This document shows positions 57,801 to 64,000 of a stretch of 64,000 nt of DNA, piece after piece (the stretch's first letter is position 1; each line of letters opens with the position of its first letter). The notes beneath the pieces are model-generated. The model had not been told where the DNA came from. It was given only the letters and a program-made list of their open reading frames with translations, and ran no database searches. Both the position numbers and the translations under genes were made by a program. Source of the stretch: Giardia muris (lineage: Eukaryota; Fornicata; Diplomonadida; Hexamitidae); contig CM016926.1 of NCBI GenBank assembly GCA_006247105.1, positions 310,001-374,000 on the forward strand, given 5' to 3'.

Positions 57801-59284
57801 CCAAGCGATGCTAAGATTCTGGATACGCCATATTCCATACTCGTATCTGTGATATCCTTCAACTCCTTAAGAATCGCACTGGGCTTCTTATTCTCTTTAA
57901 GCCTGGCTGCCGCATGGCATTGTAAACCAAGGATAGAAAATCTCCGACTGAGCGCTCTCTCCACCTCTAAGAGAGTCAGCGGGGCGCGAATATCTTTGAC
58001 ACAGGAATATACGTTTGCAATAATAGCTTGCCAGACTCTTGACGCAAGACCCGAAACGACGGAATTCTTCGAGGTGAGTAAGTGCGACAACAACGATAAA
58101 AACTGGTAAAGGAAGAAAGGGCTTGTTGACCTGAAGTTGTGTGAGACCAGCTGTGTTAAATAGAAGCGTCGCCCCGTGCCAGACACAAGAATATATAGCT
58201 CCCAGAGGCAAAACCGCGCCCTTTCGTCCGGGATTGTACCAGCTGCCGCCTCTCGTTGTGCCGACTCGCGCGCCTTCTTCAGAGTCGTGACCGCCTCGGT
58301 GCTTAGACCAGCAGATACGGTACTTTGTAAAACTCGGCCAATAGGAAGATCTGGTATCGTTTGGACCAAGCCCAAGTATATGGTGCTTTGAGGCATTAGA
58401 GGAAGAATGTAAAGGGCGTTTAGACAATTGAACAGCACGTTAGAATCGACCTCGCCCATAGAACGCTCCACGTGTATGACAACATCCACGAGGAAATGAG
58501 AAACAACCTGTCGTAAGGAAGAAAAGGTGTCTCGAGAAGATATGGCCAGCGAGACGAGATCTATCAAAAAGCTCTCGGAAAAGGCGACTAAAGATAGCAA
58601 CATCCTCGTGTCGATAAGCCGGATCGCCTCTCTGACGAGGAGATGAGTAGATGGAGAACTCAAGCAATTCTGTGGAAGCCAACCTGGAAGTTCCTTGACC
58701 CACGCCATATATAGTGGCGATATGGAAAGGGCACACCCAGGCATAGCCGATACGAGCAGATGAGCCGTGAACAAAATCAACGTCTTTGGTTCTATGCTCC
58801 CATGCACGAGGTTTGCATGGAAGAAGACTAGCCCAGCATCGGCATTCCCCTCTGTCAAGGCCACGCGAGCGTACAAGAAACAGGCTACAGCGTTGAGATC
58901 CAGAAGGGTATCGTTCGTGACGCGGGGAGTACGGCCACTAATTTGCGTAAACAGGTGCAGGATCGTTCGGACAGCCGGTAATCGTAACGATCGATCCATT
59001 GCACCCTTCACTAATGTGGTGAGGGCACTGGATAGGATGTTTGGTTGTGCCTCATCAATGGTTGTGATAAGAGCATCCTGAGCAAGTGCTAACAGTTGAC
59101 GATTGGCTGAAGAATGGATAATGGCCTCTGTACACAGGGTAACAACGGCACTAGAGTCTGGGGCGTCAGAGGTGTCATGTGCCAATGCCTCAAGCATGGT
59201 CTCTGCGCAGCGCATCAGGGGGAAGGTAGATGGGAACCGATCTACGATCGCTGAGGCGAGATGATATGCAGCGTATCGAGTCAT
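54818..59284 (-). CDS. Hypothetical alpha-solenoid-like protein, 1488 aa
   Basis: The start follows CTCTTAAAAA. The whole sequence is helical, with repeating amphipathic helix pairs and many Leu/Ile/Val/Ala residues, like HEAT-type trafficking or transport-receptor scaffolds. There is no clear signal peptide, no catalytic motif and no Cys pattern. Hydrophobic stretches (for example V-V-L-S-F-L-L-F-I-G-L-S-F near residue 1350) could be buried helices or a membrane segment. I do not recognise an orthologue. It is divergent from the next gene across 10 bp. Confidence 0.7.
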   Translation of the reverse strand: MTRYAAYHLASAIVDRFPSTFPLMRCAETMLEALAHDTSDAPDSSAVVTLCTEAIIHSSANRQLLALAQDALITTIDEAQPNILSSALTTLVKGAMDRSLRLPAVRTILHLFTQISGRTPRVTNDTLLDLNAVACFLYARVALTEGNADAGLVFFHANLVHGSIEPKTLILFTAHLLVSAMPGCALSISPLYMAWVKELPGWLPQNCLSSPSTHLLVREAIRLIDTRMLLSLVAFSESFLIDLVSLAISSRDTFSSLRQVVSHFLVDVVIHVERSMGEVDSNVLFNCLNALYILPLMPQSTIYLGLVQTIPDLPIGRVLQSTVSAGLSTEAVTTLKKARESAQREAAAGTIPDERARFCLWELYILVSGTGRRFYLTQLVSHNFRSTSPFFLYQFLSLLSHLLTSKNSVVSGLASRVWQAIIANVYSCVKDIRAPLTLLEVERALSRRFSILGLQCHAAARLKENKKPSAILKELKDITDTSMEYGVSRILASLGPVLDPFVPYAILTQTSYLNSDIEGRQSELQEYFGVLLRFLKLDDAITELELIRTCLHHFLLSGEGQVIERVMVCMSHALTEFIHTLEPHIRAQLVDEGSALTLLICSLIMVNTETMTGKVSKSSQMTENSFVSVLMGAEPVRRWLSNNFQRAERGEEPPPIQHEAFEAKLRRFYHEVRTTPIMLLRTAYSTLSSPSRIAVTKNVALSQASFNTPHSLLVYSLTGTPVVPVSEQILPLTYERLLLNCCTAQSLTDGLTQFIGYLKNADEIQDFEPVDDYAFLYLLIRSVVDDVLRKARGAGLLFIPGIFALEQKLYESQMTLLDSEHMLAKDLVRYEAIQSVVLVRATIDQNTCTNIVNLVSETSPGKWASFLTVPRGIGACSLLVSFKSFCTFYKTATHTCQGEELKDALRHIAWVSILLFGLGAYPQVDTSFVSPPCTSDVAKELQWAYSAFLDSASECFSALIAETVELACQTITGIETGHEMAFPSHHHLVRAIYRVVTSTGVDTGEENLTQVLSIPALPYTYLVALGSLLFVGSLLGRCSVDSLSTCSIEVDRLLDACSSFVATYRGGIKTTVEPIYTKIHGTKDLPPLLELSILGLMYTFLSSLLRCLPDNTLFQQDIELCMKRLLGFQLQGHLMKPSIILQIEDIYANIQAAIEHQAISDDLSVRIIEAIVAPIHISSSISQRIDLVCDFLTSVSRDDHPSVLYRLVTLLFAKLNATTLISTCSVVTLLTTGTRVLKTSLQCTKTTLRESQEICLPELAEFIFGSVTSTEREDTSILTRFTTFFGLGQKGGNSPAPILTANQEARLVDAILAVRTQIPNTSFNNVLELLEADLMQSVKTTGTCSSVVLSFLLFIGLSFHIIKASPTCRDEKARLEVIPYAGAAQTVIRPSMDFCYIPSLVALGHMLTAYSSTSTTIISLVEAFLKAFGTAYCITSTSALFLHQQFILSAVLATRNYNTLLTVSRGLPVQDEDARRAIDSDLTRLQHA

Positions 59285-59294
59285 TTTTTAAGAG
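59285..59294. promoter_or_regulatory. Bidirectional promoter region, 10 bp
   Basis: TTTTTTAAGAG-like sequence between start codons at 59284 (minus) and 59295 (plus); the interval itself is TTTTTAAGAG. It carries an A-run for the minus gene. No other element is visible. Confidence 0.5.
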
Positions 59295-60149
59295 ATGTTA
59301 AGAGCTACCATTAACGTCAGGAACCCGCTCTCCTTGGTGACGACGGAGCCAGAAGAGCTCAGTGCGTCATGCGAGATCATCGGGGCCTTCGTCCGGGGGC
59401 CCTTGTCATTGTTGACGACGCTTTCATCCGAGACGATGATGCGAGCGGCGACGTTACTCAGATGCTACTATTTTAACTCGCCGGTATCTGTCCAGCAAAG
59501 GTTCCGGGATAAGGCGGGGGAGCGGGGATGGCTGATTCTTATCACAATGATTCATGCTCTTCGGATGGTGAATGTCGTCATCGATAGGGTGTCAGTGATA
59601 CATACCTTGATCATGGACTATTGTAGCGAGGTCCCTGAGGTGGAGTTCCCAAGTCTTCTTCGTGGGAAGACGACGGTTCAGATCTTAGGTCTATTGGACT
59701 TACCGATTGAAATCGTACCGCATGACCATCGGCTCGAGAGTATCCAAGCGTTAGAGCGGCAATACATAGCCACGACGAAGCTAGAGCAGTACCGGGACCT
59801 ACAACGGGGGAGGGCAATACGGATGTTCCGAACGTATGTGGAATTAGGGGATGATAACCTTGTACGTCAACGCTCAGAAGAGCATGCGCGCGCCATCCAT
59901 GTGACGGAGTTTTCGGCATATTACTTGACAAGCATCCCACTCAAGCTGATCACATCGACAGAGGTCTCAATCTTTGTCGTCTATTATACCCTCTATTGTG
60001 AAGATAAGGACTGGGGACGACGCTTTCTGGACTTCGCTTGCAAGCATAGCGGCCAGAACCTCATGGAGGTGGAGAAGACCTTTTCTTCCCTCATCTCAGC
60101 ACATGATACTGCTCTTCGAAAGGGTATTGAAAGCCAGACATGTACCTAA
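59295..60149 (+). CDS. Hypothetical protein, possible cyclin-like fold, 284 aa
   Basis: A helical protein. Residues about 45-110 (E-T-M-M-R-A-A-T-L-L-R-C-Y-Y-F then W-L-I-L-I-T-M-I-H-A-L-R-M) have the spacing of the first helices of a cyclin box. The later L-E-R-Q-Y-I-A-T-T-K-L helix could belong to it. No strongly conserved Lys/Glu pair is evident, so cyclin identity is only a suggestion. The ATG at 59295 gives M-L-R-A-T. The 163 bp that follow up to the next gene hold nothing recognisable. Confidence 0.55.
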   Translation: MLRATINVRNPLSLVTTEPEELSASCEIIGAFVRGPLSLLTTLSSETMMRAATLLRCYYFNSPVSVQQRFRDKAGERGWLILITMIHALRMVNVVIDRVSVIHTLIMDYCSEVPEVEFPSLLRGKTTVQILGLLDLPIEIVPHDHRLESIQALERQYIATTKLEQYRDLQRGRAIRMFRTYVELGDDNLVRQRSEEHARAIHVTEFSAYYLTSIPLKLITSTEVSIFVVYYTLYCEDKDWGRRFLDFACKHSGQNLMEVEKTFSSLISAHDTALRKGIESQTCT

Positions 60150-60312
60150 TCGTGATAGAACATCAATTCATCGACCTAGTCCTAAGCCCTACCAATTCTT
60201 ACCTATCCTCATCACTACCCACAACACTCACATCTCGCCACTCACTTAATCCACAGCTGTTCCAAGAAAACTTAGTTCACCTGCCCTCGGCCCATCTCTT
60301 TGGAACCTCTCG

Positions 60313-60669
60313 TCAGTCCATACGGTTCAAGCGAGGCCCATTGTCCGGTCGTCCTCTACCAGCGGCAAGCTCGGCATCAAGAGGAGTAAAACCACCTTCA
60401 AGAAGCCGCTTCTGTTGGCGTCGATGGTAGTCCCCAAGCAGATGGCCGTCGTGGGCGGCCTGATCGACGAAATGCTTGTCGCAGATAATGCAATAGAATC
60501 TACCTTCGCCAGGAAGGAACGGGTCTGGCGCTTGGGCACGAGTCCGAGCAACCTGCTCGGGCGTCAAGGAGGCGAGGATCTGGTCAACGTCCTTGCGCAT
60601 CCTTTGCTCCTCGACCCACTGCTTAACCCGATGGTTCTTTCCTTTCTTCTTCTGTCTCGTCTTCGACAT
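60313..60669 (-). CDS. BUD20: BUD20/ZNF593-type zinc-finger protein
   Basis: A 118-residue protein. A basic N-terminus (M-S-K-T-R-Q-K-K-K-G-K) precedes one U1-like C2H2 finger, F-Y-C-I-I-C-D-K-H-F-V ... H-x5-H-R-R-Q, then the family tail A-E-L-A-A-G-R-G. Bud20/ZNF593 proteins are shuttling factors for pre-60S export. The ATG at 60669 follows GAAAAAAATA. Its first 47 bases overlap in another frame the 3' end of the upstream MFS gene. It may be cotranscribed or may use a promoter inside that gene. Confidence 0.85.
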   Translation of the reverse strand: MSKTRQKKKGKNHRVKQWVEEQRMRKDVDQILASLTPEQVARTRAQAPDPFLPGEGRFYCIICDKHFVDQAAHDGHLLGDYHRRQQKRLLEGGFTPLDAELAAGRGRPDNGPRLNRMD

Positions 60670-62320
60670 TATTTTTTTCAAGTGCGTCATCAATGCTTTT
60701 CTCCTTCACGGCCTTCCGTACGAACGCCTCCAGCTCGTCCCAGGACGGGGGAACTTGGCTTTCCTTGAAGCCACACTTCCCACGCTCCACGGGCGTGTTA
60801 CGGACACGAAGTATGCTATAGATCCCCGTGAAGGCACTCAAAAGCCCAAGGATCCAGAAACTAATGCTGCACCCCCGGACATAGGCTTTGACGTAATAGG
60901 GATCGGCGTCGGTCACCCCAAAAGCCGCACCATAGTCTGTCAACAAGATGAAGGTTTGTATGGCTGTGAACAAAGAATCACCTACCGATGATCCCATGGT
61001 ACGACACATCGTGGGGAGTCCTGACATCAAAGAAGAATACTTCGGGTTCCCGGTGACCGCCATTGGGAAGAGGAGAGTCGCCGGGACACATTGAAACATG
61101 GTGATCAAAACCTGCATCGTGACGACAACCCAAGCATTGGTATCCATGGCTAGGGCGGAGACGATGCAGAAGATGGAGGAGATGACGAATCCATATCCAA
61201 TTAGGAAACGACGCACACACTTCTTGTCCAGAAGAGGGGTGATGGCGGCTACAAACGTACGCACGAGTGCAGAAAGCCCGTTGATGATCCCGATACCACT
61301 CCCCGTCATATGATACCTATGAGTATAGATGAAGGGCATGAGAATTGTTATTCCTGCGAGAAGCACGTTCTGTAAGATGTACGCAATATAATACGCGCCG
61401 ACAGGGTTTCGAAGAGCCTGGAATGGGAGGATCGGATAGGTGAGACGCCTCTCGAGGAAATAGAAGCCAATCGTAAGAACGATCGTGATAATGAAAAGTA
61501 GGCTAGAGAGGAGATATTCAAGCTGCGCGAAGAAGCTGAAGGCAAGACAGAAGGCCGTCACGTCCAGTGTCAGAAGGATAGTCCCACCATAATCCATCCG
61601 GAAATGGGTCTTGTTCCGGACCGGATTCGGAATCATTGCGAGAGCGATGACGTTAAGGGCCTCAAGAACCGCGCAGACCAGGAAGATGGACTTCCACCCG
61701 AAGAACGAGGTGATAAAGCCCCCGACCACGGGGATGAAGATGGCGAACACGTTGAACTGAATTATGTTGTACATCAAGTACTTGTGTAGCTTCTCCGGAG
61801 GGCTCAAGGTTTTCATGAGGCTATTCTTACTAGCCACGCACCCCGAGGCTCCGACCCCTGTTATCGCACGGATAAAGAAGATCCACCCAAGATTTGGGAC
61901 GAAGACACTAGCGATGTACGTGAGGAGTTTCAGAACGCTCATCACGAGAGAATATCTTGATGGTCCAAAGTACATCCCGAGGTGACCATGTAGAACAGAT
62001 GTGGCAGCATTCGCGATGTAGAATATTGAGATGATCCATTGGGCTTGGCTTGAGGTTACTCCAAAGGTCTGGGCGAGCTGTGGGAGGGCAAGACTCATGA
62101 CCTGCTGATCATAGCCGATGGAAATAGTCAAGGTGGAGAGGTAGAAGAACTGGCGCCAGAAGGAGGTCTTTCCAGGCGGGAAGCAATTACAAGATCGACG
62201 AGTATTCCGCACAGACGCGTCTGCGGTCTCGGCCTCTGTCTCCGTCGTCACCAAGGACTCCGTGGATGCGCTGGAATCGGAGACATCCGAGTGCGTAGTT
62301 GAACTAGGTTTGGTTACCAT
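60623..62320 (-). CDS. Major facilitator superfamily transporter
   Basis: A 565-residue protein. A Ser/Thr-rich cytosolic N-terminus of about 55 residues precedes about 12-14 transmembrane helices. The motif-A-like loop G-H-L-G-M-Y-F-G-P-S-R-Y lies after TM2, and R-A-I-T-G-V-G-A-S-G in TM4 resembles motifs of drug:H+ antiporters (DHA2-like). The C-terminal tail is acidic. The substrate cannot be told from sequence. The ATG at 62320 follows GATCAAAA. The TAA stop at 60623-60625 lies inside the BUD20 gene, a 47-nt same-strand overlap. Confidence 0.88.
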   Translation of the reverse strand: MVTKPSSTTHSDVSDSSASTESLVTTETEAETADASVRNTRRSCNCFPPGKTSFWRQFFYLSTLTISIGYDQQVMSLALPQLAQTFGVTSSQAQWIISIFYIANAATSVLHGHLGMYFGPSRYSLVMSVLKLLTYIASVFVPNLGWIFFIRAITGVGASGCVASKNSLMKTLSPPEKLHKYLMYNIIQFNVFAIFIPVVGGFITSFFGWKSIFLVCAVLEALNVIALAMIPNPVRNKTHFRMDYGGTILLTLDVTAFCLAFSFFAQLEYLLSSLLFIITIVLTIGFYFLERRLTYPILPFQALRNPVGAYYIAYILQNVLLAGITILMPFIYTHRYHMTGSGIGIINGLSALVRTFVAAITPLLDKKCVRRFLIGYGFVISSIFCIVSALAMDTNAWVVVTMQVLITMFQCVPATLLFPMAVTGNPKYSSLMSGLPTMCRTMGSSVGDSLFTAIQTFILLTDYGAAFGVTDADPYYVKAYVRGCSISFWILGLLSAFTGIYSILRVRNTPVERGKCGFKESQVPPSWDELEAFVRKAVKEKSIDDALEKNNVEDETEEERKEPSG

Positions 62321-62337
62321 TTTTGATCTCAGAAAGG
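62321..62337. promoter_or_regulatory. Bidirectional promoter region, 17 bp
   Basis: TTTTGATCTCAGAAAGG separates the MFS start (62320, minus) from the LRR gene start (62338, plus). There is a short A-run on each strand. Confidence 0.45.
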
Positions 62338-62859
62338 ATGATATCAACCCCACGCTTACGGCCAGAAGATATCCTGGTCATGAATATAGTGGGAGGACGG
62401 CGAAGTGCCTCGTTGCGTAACCGCGGACTCAGAGAGTTAAAGGGGCTATCGCTCCCAACCATTTGTGATGCACTCGACCTCTCACAGAACGAATTGAAAG
62501 TATGGCCAAATCTTTCATCACAGAGCTGCGCGTATGCCAAATACGTAAGGGTACTTTACCTCGCTTTTAACAAGCTCGAGTCATTCGAAAAGCCTCTTTC
62601 GACAGTCTTCCCATATATTCAATCCCTCTCACTACGAGGGAACCAGCTATCTGACGTCCAGGGCCTATTGTATGGCCTTCGGGGCTTACCCTTGTTACAT
62701 CTTGACATTGGGATCAATCCCATCTGGCCCACTAATATAGAAGAACAGGATGTCCTCATACGACTACTTCTTTCGTCCTGCAAGACTCTCCAGACCGTCA
62801 CAGGGCGTCGCATCACACTGAACATGCGTCGTGGAGGATCACAAAGCTCTAAGCGGTAA
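62338..62859 (+). CDS. Leucine-rich-repeat protein, U2 snRNP A'-like
   Basis: A 173-residue protein with about four LRR units: L-R-N-R-G-L-R-E-L, A-L-D-L-S-Q-N-E-L, V-L-Y-L-A-F-N-K-L, S-L-S-L-R-G-N-Q-L and L-H-L-D-I-G-I-N-P-I. A helical cap and basic tail follow. The size, the early D-L-S-x-N-x-L repeat and the closing N-P-I/W segment resemble U2A', which binds U2B'' in the spliceosome. Other short LRR proteins (dynein light chain 1, phosphatase regulators) remain possible. A second ATG lies at residue 15 (62380). Confidence 0.6.
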   Translation: MISTPRLRPEDILVMNIVGGRRSASLRNRGLRELKGLSLPTICDALDLSQNELKVWPNLSSQSCAYAKYVRVLYLAFNKLESFEKPLSTVFPYIQSLSLRGNQLSDVQGLLYGLRGLPLLHLDIGINPIWPTNIEEQDVLIRLLLSSCKTLQTVTGRRITLNMRRGGSQSSKR

Positions 62860-62899
62860 GAGACCAAAGAGACTGGACTTCTTATCGTATATCTTCAAG

Positions 62900-63448
62900 T
62901 CAAATCACTAGGAGGTTATTGTCGGCGGCGATTTTCGCGGCACATGCCCTGTGAATGAGCTCATCAATGGCCTCGATGAGGGGTGCACCACCACCGTCGA
63001 CAGATGTCCGGACGACGGGAAGGGAGCTAATGACTCTATCGTCAAAGGATAAACTTGACCCTTGTTCTGGGCCATTATGGGCAAACGCTACGGCCAAGTT
63101 ACCAGTTGCAAACTTCGTATTTGGGGTGACAAGGTCGAAGTATCGGCGTGCTATGGATGTTATATTTAATTCCGTGGCTGGAAGGACGAAGACGATCCCA
63201 TCAAGTTGACCCGCAATCCTGTTATAAAGATACTCATATGATGAGTCACCGGAGATGTCCCAAAGCTGGACGGAAACGGTCTCAGCAGGTTCAACTAAAG
63301 CTTTATCGATCTCAAGGATTCTAACGCCAACGGTTGCAGAATATGGAGGGATATCCCTCTCCCGCGCGACCTCGGCGTAATAATCGACAATCGTTGACTT
63401 TCCTACATGCGACGGTCCAAAGAAGCCAATCCTCACCGTTTGAGTCAT
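62900..63448 (-). CDS. IFT22: IFT22/RABL5-like small GTPase
   Basis: A 182-residue protein. The P-loop is G-P-S-H-V-G-K-S-T (residues 10-18). T-V-G-V-R-I-L-E-I and L-W-D-I-S-G-D-S-S match IFT22 (T-x-G-V-R-I-L-E-F, L-W-D-x-G-G-D) rather than standard Rab W-D-T-A-G-Q. The N-K-x-D motif is absent (A-F-A-H-N-G-P), as in IFT22, and there is no C-terminal prenylation cysteine. IFT22 is a GTP-binding subunit of the IFT-B complex that moves cargo in flagella. The ATG follows CCAAAAAGT. Confidence 0.8.
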   Translation of the reverse strand: MTQTVRIGFFGPSHVGKSTIVDYYAEVARERDIPPYSATVGVRILEIDKALVEPAETVSVQLWDISGDSSYEYLYNRIAGQLDGIVFVLPATELNITSIARRYFDLVTPNTKFATGNLAVAFAHNGPEQGSSLSFDDRVISSLPVVRTSVDGGGAPLIEAIDELIHRACAAKIAADNNLLVI

Positions 63449-63461
63449 ACTTTTTGGAAGT

Positions 63462-64000
63462 TCATTCTATAAGAAGGCCCTTAATCAAAGATAGCTTTGA
63501 GTGCCAGAAATCCCTATCCCTTGGTGATGAGAATGCTATACTGAAGCTTCTATTATCTTTCGTCGTGAATAACAAGGTATCCTCTCCTACCGGGTTTATG
63601 TTCAGTAATGTATCCAGTGGAACCACACCCTTGAGCCCATTACGTGTTGCGGTTGCCCAAAGTAAGACTGGGGGTTCCGTTTGTAGCCAAAAGTGTCGTA
63701 CTTTATGTCGCTCCATAAAGACTGCATCAAAGCCGAGTCTACATAGAATGAGAAGACGGTGTAGTTCTGGTCCAAAGTCCCGCTCTTTAGGACCACGAAG
63801 AGGTGGAGATGGAGTAAGTGGACTTGGGACTTGCTTCTCCAAAAGCTTTGTCTGTATCCGTTGATACCCTCCCCTAGTCTGATTCTGCGCCGATATGGTT
63901 GTGTTTGTGCTGGTCCTAGCCAGAGGCGTAGTCGGTCTTTGTCGACCTCCAGTGGTAGATGTGAAACTAACCCTTCGTCCAGATGTACTTCGAATTGTTC
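63462..64000 (-). CDS. Protein with C-terminal PH-like domain, 5' end outside window
   Basis: The frame is open to the window edge (no stop in frame up to 64000). A TTG near 63842 is not a start. The visible part begins with a Ser/Thr/Arg-rich low-complexity stretch and a Pro-rich segment (P-S-P-L-T-P-S-P-P-L). A compact beta-rich domain follows, with F-W-L-Q-T-E-P-P-V-L-L-W and a closing D-F-W-H-S-K-L-S-L-I helix, as in PH domains. Such tails often bind membranes or tubulin-associated partners. The full protein and its role are unknown. Confidence 0.6.
   Translation of the reverse strand, partial: TIRSTSGRRVSFTSTTGGRQRPTTPLARTSTNTTISAQNQTRGGYQRIQTKLLEKQVPSPLTPSPPLRGPKERDFGPELHRLLILCRLGFDAVFMERHKVRHFWLQTEPPVLLWATATRNGLKGVVPLDTLLNINPVGEDTLLFTTKDNRSFSIAFSSPRDRDFWHSKLSLIKGLLIE

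Overview
The window looks like a stretch of a Giardia-type diplomonad chromosome. It is very gene-dense, no gene needs an intron, and TAA, TAG and TGA all act as stops, which argues against the hexamitid code. Start codons follow short A-rich initiators, several stop codons overlap an AGTRAA polyadenylation signal, and the 'protein 21.1' ankyrin / NEK-kinase family is expanded. There is one cysteine-rich CxxC fragment of variant-specific surface protein (VSP) type. Species is an inference: the sequence fits Giardia, perhaps G. muris or a relative, but I cannot prove it from the window.

Layout. 1-13.7 kb is housekeeping and regulatory: an importin-alpha-like 3' end, a Tyr-rich possible axonemal protein, EBP2 (ribosome biogenesis), cyclin H (CAK/TFIIH), an unknown gene, Mo25, a CHY/RING ubiquitin ligase and a 2170-aa giant, possibly CFAP70. 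13.7-27.0 kb is an accessory island: an ankyrin-pseudokinase, a small membrane protein, a VSP fragment, a 1237-aa ankyrin/coiled-coil/NEK kinase, two broken ankyrin-kinase genes, an ankyrin/coiled-coil gene and a pure ankyrin gene. It also holds the only long gene-poor stretches and a near-perfect 1,027-bp inverted repeat covering the active kinase domain. 27.0-49.8 kb returns to core genes: a CPSF160-like protein, a large type-I membrane protein with a dead metzincin-like core, a coiled-coil protein, an NDR kinase, tRNA-Gln(CUG), a bacterial-type PHP phosphoesterase, CFAP300 and a DEAH helicase. 49.8-54.8 kb is a head-to-head pair of pseudokinase-ankyrin genes separated by 12 bp. 54.8-64.0 kb holds a 1488-aa solenoid-like protein, a possible cyclin-fold protein, a BUD20-type zinc finger overlapping an MFS transporter gene, a leucine-rich-repeat (U2A'-like) protein, IFT22 and a truncated PH-like gene at the right edge.

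Themes. Flagellar and cytoskeletal genes recur (CFAP300, IFT22, possible CFAP70, Tyr-rich protein). Mo25 and NDR belong to the same eukaryotic morphogenesis network. Genome compaction is extreme: 1-nt and 3-nt spacers, an ATGA overlap, a 47-nt same-strand overlap and 10-17-bp divergent intergenic regions. Starts were moved to the first plausible ATG, because non-ATG extensions are unlikely in this lineage. All homology calls come from reading the protein sequences; no database search was run.
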